A stretch of 64,000 bases of DNA from Henckelia pumila. Its lineage: Eukaryota; Streptophyta; Magnoliopsida; Lamiales; Gesneriaceae. The DNA lies in contig NC_133123.1 in the NCBI RefSeq assembly GCF_033568475.1, positions 159,665,753-159,729,752 of the forward strand, in the 5' to 3' direction. Positions 11,838 to 21,797 of the stretch are shown in pieces (position 1 is the first letter of the stretch; the number at the start of each line of letters is the position of its first letter). A program made the translations under genes and the position numbers. The notes beneath the pieces were generated by a model. The model was not told where the DNA came from, made no database searches, and saw nothing but the letters and a program-made list of their open reading frames with translations.

Positions 11838-14025
11838 ATGTCGAATTCCACATCTTCAACTTCCGGTGGCCACGTTCGTGGCTCTTTTGATATAGAATCC
11901 GAGGCCTTACGCCACGATTCTCCCCCGCCTGTCACCTCCCATGTCCAATCCCTAGTAGCTCCCTCCTCCTCTCATCCGAAGAAGGCTAAAATCGGGCCTT
12001 CTAAGGACAAGGGTAAGGCTAAAATATCCGACTCTGGGCCTCTCCTTCCTTTGCCCAAACCAAACCCCGAAAGTCCCTGGTTTTCCCACTTTACCAGTAC
12101 CCTCCGCCCAGAATCCATAGAGGAACTTAAGCTTATGGGTAACATTCCTCCGGCGTACTCGATTCTCATTCCGGGGCCCCTAGGCCGGGCTGACCAGCCG
12201 CCCGAGGGGTTCTATACCTTCTTCAGGGAAAAGCTCAGGAATGGGCTTCGTTTCCCTATTCATCCCTTTTATTATAAAATTGCTTCTTTTTACAAGGTTC
12301 CCTTGAACCAATTTCATCTCAATGCCTTCCGCATGATGGCTGCCACTTATGTTCTTTTCAAAGCGAACAACTTAGCCATCACCCCTCTCATCTTTCACTA
12401 CTATTATGCCTGCCGTTTCATGGAGATGGCTTTCTCTTTGAATGCCCGGCAGAATGCCCGGTTTCTAGATTATACCCCGTCCTCGTGGAAGGGATGGAAA
12501 GAGAGATTCTTTTATATTCAACTCCCTGGTGCCCGAACCAGACCTACCCAATTCTTGACGGCCCTTCCTCTTCAACCCGAGCTCCCTAAAAATTATAAGT
12601 TGGAGGAACCCTACCTCCGAACCCAAGAGCTAGTGGAAAACCAGAAGTTTCCTTCAGCCCCTCTCCTGGAGGAAAAAATTTTGAATGATTACGGGCTGGG
12701 TGCCCGGGTAACTGATCCGGTTGACCGGATTATTGATGCATATGATGAGTCGGCCCCAGTCCCTGGTATGCTTTACTGTTACCATGTATTTGCTTCTCTT
12801 ACAAACTGTTTGTAATGTACCGATTTTTATCATTTTTGCGCAGCATCCCCAGCCCCGCCTAAGAAGAAAAAATCTCGACTGATGAAGCAGGCCTTTGCTC
12901 AGAAACGGGCAGCCGAGAAGGCAGCTGCCCGGGAAAAGGAAGAAGCCAGGGCTGCAGTGGCAGCGAGAAAGGCCCGAGTCCTTCAACTAGCGGAGGAACG
13001 CAGGGCTCAACAAGGCCTAGGTGAGGAGGCTGCCACTGCAGTTGTCACCTCCGAGGTCGCCGCTCCTTCACCTTCTGTCGTACCCCTGCCATTTCCATCT
13101 GTGGAGGCAGGGTGGACGAATGAGCCGGCTCCTTCTGCTGCCGGTCCCTCCTCTCCTTTGACGCGGAAGAGGAAAACCATAGAGGAGCCAGAAATGGTCA
13201 TTCTTAGTAACCCAGAAGAGGTGGCTCCTTCCTCTCCCTCTTTCCCCCCATTGGCCCCCTTTTACCAGGCTGCCCAGGGATCTAGTCCCTTTGGTGCAAG
13301 GGAAAATATATTCCAAGCCGGGGCCTCTGGCCGGGGAGTGCGGATGTTGAAGGACCTTTTGACTTCTGCGGAGCAGCTCCACCTCTATAACCAAAACCCG
13401 ACCGTGAAGTATTTCGAGGGCACCAACCGGGTTATATCCGTAAGTTTACTTCTCCTAGTCTCGAACGTGTTCTGTTTTCTATTTCTAACACCTCTGCTTT
13501 CAGGGACTGCATATGCTGGTGGACAGCTATGAAGATGCGACCAAATTTGGTCGGATTAAGACTGATCGGGCACACGTAGAGGCTGAGAAGTCTCAGGCTG
13601 CCGCGGAGTTGATCAAAAAACTGGAACAAGACTTGATGATGGCACAACAAAGTCATGATCAAGCGACGTCTAGTCTCCGTTCAGCCCTGGAGGCAGCCGA
13701 GCAAGGTCTTCACTCTACTCAGCTAGACCGTGTCCGCTCTGAAGCTGATCTAGGGCAGGCTCGAGATGCTCTAGCCACCACTACGGGTGAGTTGAGGGCG
13801 GCTGAAAACCGAGCTGCAGAGGCTCAAGCTGAAGCGGCCAGTGCAAGGGATAAAGCGGAGAAAGCAGTGTCAGCTCTGGAAACTCGCCTGAAGTCAGAGG
13901 AAGAGCTCAAAGCAACCTTCCTATCTTCTGCTGAGTTTCAAGAGACAGTGGTAGATAGATCGTACACCTTTTTCCAGGTCGGATTTTACAAATGCCGAGA
14001 TCAATTCGAGGAAGCTGGCCTATAG
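11838..14025 (+). CDS. Spliced antisense ORF carried by the Tat element; 'putative gypsy type transposon' family protein with coiled coils
   Basis: Three exons are read on the strand opposite gag-pol: 11838-12765, 12844-13439, 13504-14025. Together they code 681 aa. The introns (78 and 64 bp) are short, have GT-AG ends, and both joins keep frame. The N-terminus is Ser/Pro-rich. Residues about 85-240 form a globular region with FYTFFREKLRNGLRFPIHPF and a WKGWKERFF motif. These recall the plant family Pfam calls 'Putative gypsy type transposon' (Transposase_28). Basic runs (KKKKSR near 317; RKRK later) could be nuclear signals. Ala/Glu/Arg-rich heptad-like stretches near residues 322-365 and about 545-650 predict coiled coils. 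No catalytic motif is visible and the biochemical role is unknown. Antisense extra ORFs have been reported in Tat-type elements. Unlike gag-pol in the same element, this frame has no internal stop. Confidence 0.85.
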
Positions 14026-14266
14026 TCTTCTGACAAGAGAGATTTTCCCGACTTGGATAAGGCCATCGACTCCCTCCCCGCCACCCAAGGAGCTGAAAAT
14101 GCGAAGGCTGCCCCGAGTCAGACAAATGCAGATGTCGGTCCCTCTAATAACCCCGCACTTTGAATTATTATTTGTAATTGGGCCGCAGGAGCCCCTCCTC
14201 TCATAATCTGTTGTCAATGGAACTTCTCTGTTCTTGTTATTCATTATTTAATGCCTGATATATATA

Positions 14267-14272
14267 AATAAA
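14267..14272 (+). terminator. Poly(A) signal of the antisense gene
   Basis: AATAAA lies about 240 bp after the stop codon at 14023-14025, just before the 70-bp tandem array. It fits a separate polyadenylated plus-strand transcript. Confidence 0.5.
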
Positions 14273-14281
14273 AGAGTAGGT

Positions 14282-14543
14282 AATGCCAAGGGCTTATATA
14301 TGCCTTGGGCTTACGATGGGTGCCGGGGCCTGGAACCTCCCGGGCTTATATAATGCCAAGGGCTTATATATGCCTTGGGCTTATGATGGGTGCCGGGGCC
14401 TGGAACCTCCCGGGCTTATATAATGCCAAGGGCTTATATATGCCTTGGGCTTATGATGGGTGCCGGGGCCTGGAACCTCCCGGGCTTATATATGCCTTGG
14501 GCTTATGATGGGTGCCGGGGCCTGGAACCTCTCGGGCTTATAT
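14282..14543. repeat. 70-bp tandem repeat array in the Tat element
   Basis: There are three full 70-bp units (starting at 14282, 14352, 14422) and a 53-bp partial unit. The units are nearly identical. Each holds two copies of GGGCTTATATA and an imperfect inverted repeat, CCAAGGGC...GCCTTGG, able to fold. The array sits between the converging ends of integrase (minus) and the antisense gene (plus). An open frame running through it is an artefact of the repeat. Confidence 0.95.
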
Positions 14544-14603
14544 AAAGCCAATCCTTCTTTCATGATAAAAATCCTTCATTAATAAAACATTAAATACAAA
14601 TCA

Positions 14604-15968
14604 TTACACAAAATACTTCTTCAAATGTAAAGCATTCCATGGTCGCTTGAGGGGGCGTCCCTGGCCATCTTGTAGGTACCAAGTATTGGCACCGACTTTT
14701 CTGATAACCTTATATGGTCCCTCCCATCGGGCATCTAGCTTCCCTACTTCCCCTGCTGGATTAACTCTTTTCAACACAAATTCTCCCTCTTGGAATTCCC
14801 GAGGTCTGACCTTCTGATTATAGGCTCTCATCACCCGAGCTCTGTAGGCCTCCATTCTACGAGCCGCCTTTTCTCTTCGTTCTTCAATGAGATCTAATTC
14901 TTGTGCCCGGGCTCCTTCGTCTGTGTCCTCATATGCTTTAATCCGAGCTGAAGGCTGTCCGATCTCTACAGGCAAAATAGCCTCCGACCCATATACCAGG
15001 CTAAAAGGTGATTCTTGTGTTGCAGTGTGTGGAGTGGTGCGATAGGCCCATAACACACTCGGGATCTCTTCAACCCAATCTTTCCCCATTCCATGCAATC
15101 GCGCCTGTAAAGACCGAACAATAGTACGATTGGTTACCTCTGTTTGGCCATTAGCTTGAGGATAGGCGACCGAGGTGAAAACCTGCTTAATGCCCATCTC
15201 AGCACACTAGTCTGCCAATTTTTGGCCCTGAAATTGCCTGCCATTATCCGAGACCAGCTTTCTTGGTAGCCCAAATCGACATACTATGCTTTTCCATAAA
15301 AACTTCATCACCTCGGCCTCTGTTATTTTCGCCAAAGGCTCTGCCTCCACCCACTTGGAAAAATAATCAACAGCTACCAACAAGAACTTCTTCTGTGCCC
15401 GGGCTAGTGGAAAAGGTCCCACTATGTCCAGACCCCATTGATCAAAGGGGCAGGATGCCCATATCGGATTCAAGTTGCTTGTCGGGCTATGTTGTATATT
15501 TCCGAACCTCTGACATCCTTCACAAGACCGGAAAATCTTGGATGCGTCTGCCTGCATAGTTGGCCACCAATATCCTGACAGCAACACCCTTCGGACCAGA
15601 CTCATAGACCCTCCATGGTTTCCACAACATCCCTCGTCCACTTCCCGCAAGACATATTCGGTTTCTCCTTCCCCCAAACATTTGAGCAAAGGGCCCTGGT
15701 AGGAACGCCTATACAGGCTTCCTCCCAAGATAGCAAACCTGGCTTCCTGTCTTCATATGATCCGGGCTCGTCCTTTGTCCTCCGGGAGGTTCCCCTGAGT
15801 TAGGTACTTGACAATCGGGGCTTTCCATGTGTTTACTTGGAGGACCGGCTCCCAGGCTTCTATGGCAGCCACCGTTTCCCTTTGCAGAAGGGATTCTCTA
15901 CTACCACCTTCCCCCGCGGCCGCTCTTTTAGCCAAGGCGTCTGCTTCCATATTTTCTTCCCGGGGTAT
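14604..15968 (-). pseudogene. Tat integrase region, interrupted by in-frame stops
   Basis: This is the 3' part of pol in the same frame as the RT block, cut by a TAG at 15969-15971, a TGA at 15753-15755 and a TAG at 15207-15209. The zinc-binding segment shows GNHGG and CEGC, but the usual first His position reads Asp (EVDEG). The catalytic core is recognisable (DIVGPF, SDNGRQF, and Glu in GQTEVTNR). The C-terminal part ends normally at 14604 with a basic, SH3-like tail (WEGPYKVIRK). No chromodomain is present, as expected for Tat. Confidence 0.88.
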
Positions 15969-18572
15969 CTACTCTATACTCCAAGTGTTGAAACTGGCCC
16001 CGAGCTCTTCAATCATCTTACAATATTTTATCAATTTCTCCTCTCGAGTACAGAAGGTTTTGTTTACTTGTTGAACAACCAACTGAGAGTCAGAATAAAT
16101 TATGATATGACTTACCCCGACATCCCGGGCTTGTTGCATCCCCGCTATCACAGCCTCGTATTCAGCTTCGTTGTTGGAAGCCTGGAAGTCTAGATTCACG
16201 GCTATCTCAATCTTCTTTTGGGCAGGTGAGATCAGGATGATCCCCACACCACTGCCTCCAGCACCACTTGCTCCATCTACAAAAACCCTCCATACTTCCT
16301 CTCGGCCAAAAACGGCCACCTCTGTCAAAAAATCCGATAAAGCCTGGGCTTTGATGGCCTTACGTGGCTGGTACTCAATATCATATTCTTCTAATTCCAC
16401 CGACCATTTCACGAGTCTTCTCGAGGCATCTGGATGAGTCATAATACGCCCCAGGAGGCTATTAGTAAGAACAGTTACCGGGTGAGACAAGAAATAAGGT
16501 CTCAATTTCCGGGTCGTTATTACTAGAGCCAAGGACATCTTCTCAATTTCCGTATATCTAACTTCCGCCCCCTTCAAAGCATGGCTGACGTAGTACACAG
16601 GCCTCTGATCTCCCTTTTCCTCTTTTATCAAGATAGTGCTGACCGCCTTTTCTGTAGTGGATAGATATATCAACAATCGTTCCCCTGGTTCCGGCTTAAC
16701 CAAGATAGGCAAGCTAGCCAGATGCTCCTTCAACTCCTGAAAGGCCTGCTCGCATTGCTCAATCCAGCCGAACCTCTGGGCTTTACGCAACACTTGGAAA
16801 AAATGATAGCTGCGATGAGCTGATCGAGCTATAAATCGGGCCAGGGCTGTAATCCGGCCGGTTAATCGCTGTACCTCCTTAATGGATGTTGGTGAAGGCA
16901 TTTCCCGCAACAGCTTCACTTTTTCAGGGTTGACTTCTATCCCCCGTTCAGTGACCATGAACCCCAGAAACTTGCCACTTTTCACCCCAAACATACACTT
17001 AGCCGGGTTCAATTTGATCCCATATCGCCGAACTGTCGCAAAAGTTTCCTCCAAGTCGGGTAAGAAACTATCCTGGGTCCTGGACTTCACCAATATATCA
17101 TCCACATATACCTCCACATTTCGGCCCACCTGTTCCCGGAACACTCTGTCCATCATCCGCTGATACGTAGCTCCTGCATTTTTCAAACCAAATGGCATCA
17201 CTACGTAGCAGAAAGTACCTCTCGAGGTGACAAAGCTGACTTTGTCTTGATCTTCCAAGGCTAAAGGAATTTGATGATAGCCCTGGTATGCATCCATGAA
17301 GCTCAGCAACTCACACCCGGATGTGGAGTCCACCAATTGGTCAATTCGGGGTAGAGGGTAACAATCTTTGGGACAGGTTTTATTTAAATCCCGAAAATCC
17401 ACACACATTCTCCACTTCCCCGTGGCCTTTGGTACTAGCACTACGTTGGACAACCAAGTAGGAAATTGTATTTCCTTGATGTGCCCGGCCCGCAGTAGCT
17501 CTTGAACCTGCTCCGCTATCACCTTATCCTTCTCGGCCCCAAAATGCCTCTTCTTTTGTAGGACAGGTCGGGAACCTGGGCTAATGTTTAGTTTGTGTTC
17601 TGCCACCCGAGATGAAACTCCCACTAAATCACCCTGAGCCCAGGCGAACACATCCTTATTCTGAATGAGGCAACCTCTCAATGCTTCAATCAACCATGCG
17701 TCTAAATCCCGAGCTATTTTAACAGACTTCCCTGTTTGCCCGGGCTCCATCTCTACCTCTTCATACTCGCTCTTAGATTCCTCCACCGAACAGACTTCTC
17801 TTCCCCCCAAGGCTCCTACCTTTCCATTCTGTTTTGCCCTCTTGTAGTCTATCTTCACTGTCTTGGCATAGCATTTTCGAGAGGAAGGCTGATCTCCTCG
17901 AACTTCTCCGACCTTATCTCCCACTGGGAACTTGATCTTTTGATGGTAAGCTGAGGCTACGGCTTTGAAAGAGTTCATAGCCGGCCTACCCAAGATGACA
18001 TTATAGGAAGAAGGTGCTTCCACTAATGTGAATCTTGTCATGACCGTCCTCTTCTCATCTCCTGATCCCAAGGTGATAGGCAGCAACATTTCTCCTTGGG
18101 GTTGGACAGTGTGCCCGGCAAAACCATACAAGGCGGTTTTTACCGGGCTCAACTCATACCCTTGCAAATCCATCTGCTCGAATGCTTCTTGAAAAAGGAC
18201 ATTCACTGAGCTTCCCGAGTCAACGAACACCCTTCGAACATCATAATTGGCGATCCGAGCTTGTATAAGCAAGGCGTCATTATGGGGTAAGTTTACTCCC
18301 TCCAGGTCTTGGGGTCCAAATGTGATGATTGGCCCCGCCCCCTGCCTTCCTTCCTCCACCCCTAAGCTTTCCCTCCGACTCCAGGCCTTCCTAGCCCGGT
18401 TGGAATCTCCATCCGTAGATCCTCCCGATATCATGTTAATGATACCTTTGTCCGGCCCATCCCCAGATGTTTTGTCTTTTTTTGCATGATCCATTTCTTG
18501 TTTTCCTTTTTCCCGAGAGCTGGTGGCATCCCGGGGAGGAATCGACGTCTGTGACCCCCGAAACCAAGGCAC
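15969..18572 (-). pseudogene. Tat pol: protease, reverse transcriptase, RNase H and second RNase H
   Basis: The frame is open over 867 codons but lies in a different frame from gag, and a stop at its end separates it from integrase. In order: protease with FVDSGSSVNVLF; RT with MPFGLKNAGATYQRMMDRVF and the YVDD active site; the standard RNase H region after RT; then a second, archaeal-type RNase H (RVFVDGASG, NNEAEYEA, IYSDSQLVV). Dual RNase H is characteristic of Tat elements. The first Met (18572) lies in the gag overlap and is probably not a real start; expression would be from a gag-pol fusion in an intact copy. Confidence 0.92.
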
Positions 18573-19741
18573 GCTTCGGGGCTTTTTGGGACCGGCCTAC
18601 CATCTCTAGCATAAGGCAGTTGGTGTCTTTGCTGCAGAGTTCGACACTCACTGGTGTCATGAGTGCACTCTTGATGAAGTGCACAGTACTTCCAGAGCTT
18701 CTCCTTAGAAACAGGGGTCTGTGTGTCGACCCTTTCTTCACACATATGAACAGCCTTATCTCGGGTCCCTCGGTACGGAGCATACCGGGACAATCGCCCC
18801 ATGGGATCATGGTTCTCTCTACTTCTTCCTTGTTCCCGGCCTCCCTCCCGCCGGGCCACCTCCTTTTTCTGCCTCTGAGCTTCCTCCATGTTAATGTATT
18901 TTTCAGCCCGAGCCAGCAAATCTTCGAAGGTCCGGGGTGCTTTTTTCACCAGTGATTTGAAAAATTCCCCCTCCCGAAGACCTTGAGTGAAAGCCGTGAT
19001 CTTGGTCTCCTGGGCACAAGTCGGGACCTCCAAAGCAATTTTGTTAAACCTTTTGATATAGGTTCTTAAAGACTCCTCTCCTGACTGCTTTGCTTCAAAA
19101 AGGCTATAGGCAGTTTTCCTATACCTCTTGCTACTGCCGAAGTGCTGCAAAAACACTTGCTTGAATTTTGCAAATGATTGAACACTCTGGGGCTCCAACT
19201 TCTCAAACCATCTTTGGGCAGAATCCACCAAAGTGGTTAGGAAGACTTTGCATTTGATCTTATCTCCATAGCAATGTAACATGGCTACATTTTCAAACCG
19301 AGCCAGGTGCTCCTCTAGGTCTGTGCTCCCATCGTATTCCCGGATTTTAGCCGACTTGTAATTTAGTGGCAAGGGTTCCTCTATCACCTCCTGTGAAAAA
19401 GGGCAACCCGGAATTTTGATAGGGCAAGCCATTTGGGAACCCCCCTCCTCCAACTTCTGTACCTTCCTCCTGAGCTCATGCAACTCATCTGCCATGGACG
19501 GCTGTATTGAGTGCATCCAAGAGCTTTCTTCTTCTTCTCCTTGTTGAACCTGGGCAATAGGGTTTGGATTACCCTGATTTCCTTCTTCCTCCACTGTTAT
19601 GTCCTTTGATTGTGGCTGCTTTGCAGCTATCAACGACTTCCGTACCACATCTTGGACAAATGATTCTAACTGCTCCAAGGGAATGGTAATATTCCGCCCT
19701 GGCTGATGGTCTCCAGGTAATGTTTGATCATGAGAAGCCAT
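18431..19741 (-). CDS. Tat gag
   Basis: 436 codons from the ATG at 19741. It contains a retrotrans_gag-like segment (RWFEKLEPQSVQSFAKFKQ and later TYIKRFNKIALEV). The C-terminal end after about 18600 appears to be in the wrong frame relative to pol, which overlaps it by 142 nt. A small indel near the gag/pol junction is likely. No zinc knuckle of CCHC form was recognised. The start lies 25 bases inside the primer-binding site. Confidence 0.88.
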   Translation of the reverse strand: MASHDQTLPGDHQPGRNITIPLEQLESFVQDVVRKSLIAAKQPQSKDITVEEEGNQGNPNPIAQVQQGEEEESSWMHSIQPSMADELHELRRKVQKLEEGGSQMACPIKIPGCPFSQEVIEEPLPLNYKSAKIREYDGSTDLEEHLARFENVAMLHCYGDKIKCKVFLTTLVDSAQRWFEKLEPQSVQSFAKFKQVFLQHFGSSKRYRKTAYSLFEAKQSGEESLRTYIKRFNKIALEVPTCAQETKITAFTQGLREGEFFKSLVKKAPRTFEDLLARAEKYINMEEAQRQKKEVARREGGREQGRSRENHDPMGRLSRYAPYRGTRDKAVHMCEERVDTQTPVSKEKLWKYCALHQECTHDTSECRTLQQRHQLPYARDGRPVPKSPEACLGFGGHRRRFLPGMPPALGKKENKKWIMQKKTKHLGMGRTKVSLT

Positions 19742-19765
19742 ATCTACGTCTATAGAACAAGCTTT

Positions 19766-19780
19766 CCACAGACGGCGCCA
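19766..19780 (-). other. Primer-binding site of the Tat element
   Basis: In element orientation the sequence TGGCGCCGTCTGTGG follows the 5' LTR after one spacer base. The TGGCGCC start is the usual plant Ty3/gypsy tRNA-primed site. The tRNA species was not assigned. Confidence 0.8.
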
Positions 19781-19781
19781 A

Positions 19782-20507
19782 TGATGATGGTTGTAAAACC
19801 AGAGCCCGGGCTATCAGGGTAGTGTTGTGGGCCTGACGTGGTGGCCGGGCTAATGGAAGTAATATATGAGCTGCCCTTCCTTAATCAAGGTGATCTGCAC
19901 ACCAAAGAAGGGAATAAAAAGCACGTTAGTGGGATGCCGGAGGAAGTTCCGACGGGGCCACTCCGATGCTTAAGTTAGACTTAGAAATAAAGTGGGCTTT
20001 TTAGAGAAAATGAGTATAGTGCTTTGGAAATTTAGGTGAACATACCTCTACAAATATCTGTGACCATATATTTAAAGGCCTTGAAGTGAGAGTGTCACTC
20101 CGCAATTCCCGGATAGTGGCCACGATCTAGATCGTGGGTGTGGTAGTTGCCCATATTTGCCTGTCACGTACGATGAACCCGGAAAGCTTGGGTTGGTGAT
20201 AATCGTGGGGATCATGCCCTTAAAATACGGGCTTTATATAAGTCCTGCAGACCTGGTTTTCCGGGCTCCTGAGGCTGCTGGGCTACCTTAATACGGCCCT
20301 ACCACTCCGGGTCATTCGTGGCCCGGGCCTCCTGGCTTACCGGGACATCACTACTCATCCCAAAAATAGTCGGACTAGAGTCTTAATCGCTGTCCCGACT
20401 TACAGTTCCGCCACCCTTGCTTTAATACAACCCTGTAATCCCTGGCTCTTTATGTCCTTGTTCCCCGAGGCATATGTGGCCCTGCTACCCTGTCTTGCCG
20501 GGGCATC

Positions 20508-20508
<1 letters not shown>
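19782..20508 (-). repeat. 5' LTR of the Tat element (right copy)
   Basis: Pairs with 10650-11375, with TG...CA ends. It is followed on the right by ATAAT and a long AAT microsatellite. It carries the TATA-like TATATAAAG on the minus strand at 20232-20240. Confidence 0.92.
20232..20240 (-). promoter_or_regulatory. TATA box in the Tat 5' LTR
   Basis: TATATAAAG on the minus strand lies about 270 bp into the 5' LTR. It is the only clear TATA motif there and would start the gag-pol transcript. Its left-LTR counterpart carries a 1-bp deletion. Confidence 0.5.

Positions 20509-20561
<53 letters not shown>
20509..20561. repeat. (AAT)n microsatellite, right flank of the Tat element
   Basis: Roughly 17 AAT units directly follow the right LTR. 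They continue the tract at 10607-10649 that the retrotransposon interrupted. Confidence 0.9.
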
Positions 20562-20732
20562 GCTCCACTGGACTTAAATAATTAGATATAGACCCATTTT
20601 GAAATTCACTTCGATCGAGTTTTGGATTGAAATCCGTCACAAAGGTTCAAAAATTAAATATAAAGGATATGAAATCAATGTCGAGTGGACTTGACCAAAC
20701 AAAACAGCGATACGTTATTACAAATTTTAAAC

Positions 20733-20970
20733 TGTTGAAAATATATTATATTATATTAGAATTGTTGAAAATTGAGTTGTATTATTTTGAAAATTAGTGT
20801 GTGATGATGTAGATGATGATGATTTAATTTTTGGACTAATCTTCCATTGAGATCTATAAATAGGTCTCTCCATTTGTGTAGAAAAACACAATTTGAGAGA
20901 ATAAATTTAAAGTATGGAGGTTGAGAATATTTTGAGTTTTTTAGTTTTATAAATTTTACTTTTCACAACA
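20733..20970 (+). repeat. 5' LTR of the copia element
   Basis: Starts TGTTGAAAAT and ends TTTCACAACA. A TATA box (TATAAATA) lies at 20855-20862. Nearly identical to 26629-26866. Confidence 0.95.
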
Positions 20971-20972
20971 CG

Positions 20973-20984
20973 TTATCAGCACGA
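20973..20984 (+). other. Primer-binding site of the copia element
   Basis: TTATCAGCACGA directly after the 5' LTR is the common plant copia primer-site form. Confidence 0.65.
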
Positions 20985-21250
20985 TCGCTCGAAAGTTCTC
21001 TATAATTTCCAACGCTCCAAAATACAAGAAGAAGTCAAAAATATTCAGCAAGTAAGAATTTTTATTTTACTGTTTATATATTTTTATTGTGTATATATTA
21101 ATATATAATATCTTGTTATGAAAAAAAAAATAATTTTTTTTCAAAACTTGTTATAAATCCTGGGAGGATGTTAAGACGATATCCCACACTCCCGGTAAGG
21201 GATATGCCAAGTATAAAAGACTCTAAGGTTCTTAAACAATATAATCATAT

Positions 21251-21425
21251 TTGTATAATTTCATGTTATTATATAAAATGTTGTCTACGACACCGATCTT
21301 ATAATAATGTGATATGATATACTATACCTGACTTTATACTAACTATATTGGTATAATTTTACAATATTATATAAAAGGTTGTCTACGAAACTGACCTTAT
21401 AATAATGTGATATGATATACATAAT
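21251..21425 (+). repeat. Tandem duplication (about 97 bp) in the copia leader
   Basis: Two imperfect copies, starting near 21251 and 21348. Both contain TATATAAAA.GTTGTCTACGA and TTATAATAATGTGATATGAT. The repeat lies in the untranslated leader between primer site and gag. Confidence 0.8.
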
Positions 21426-21797
21426 TATTTAATTATGATTATCATTATATGCATGGCATCATTATCATGAATTTTTATTCAACATATACTCGATTTTTTT
21501 TTACCCTCAACGGTCACAAACGGCTAGTTTTTGGCCTATAAATATGTTCACTCAGACTTATTTTCAATCACACCAAAATTCACTCTTTCTCTCAAAATAT
21601 TTTTACTCGATTTTTCGAAGATGGAGATGATGGCATTTATAAGGCTATTTTCATAACGATTATGATCATCATGCTCACGAGTCTTGTACTCACCAGCGAT
21701 TTTCCACCACATACTTTTTATCTATTTGTATACGCACTTGTAATTTTCATTTTTCCATTATTTTGTATTGTCATATTAATGAAAATTAACTAATAAA

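Larger units (their letters stand above)
10650..20508 (-). mobile_element. Tat-lineage Ty3/gypsy LTR retrotransposon, minus orientation, 9.86 kb
   Basis: The element is bounded by LTRs of about 726 bp (10650-11375 and 19782-20508) with TG...CA ends and an ATAAT target duplication. Order in element orientation: 5' LTR, primer-binding site, gag, protease, RT, RNase H, a second RNase H, integrase, a 70-bp tandem repeat array, an opposite-strand spliced gene, 3' LTR. The second RNase H, the antisense ORF and the repeats in the 3' untranslated part are hallmarks of the Tat/Retand group as I recall it. By eye the LTRs differ at about 23 of 726 positions, nearly all transitions, so the insertion is fairly recent. 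Stops in pol and a gag/pol frameshift make this copy non-functional for its own polyprotein. Confidence 0.93.

Noticed and set aside
12654-13394. Minus-strand open frames opposite the antisense gene
   Set aside because: They follow Tat polarity but have no gag or pol motifs and are shadows of the GC-rich plus-strand exons.
14305-14508. Open frame through the 70-bp tandem array
   Set aside because: The repeat unit is not a multiple of three and the frame only reflects the lack of stops in the unit.
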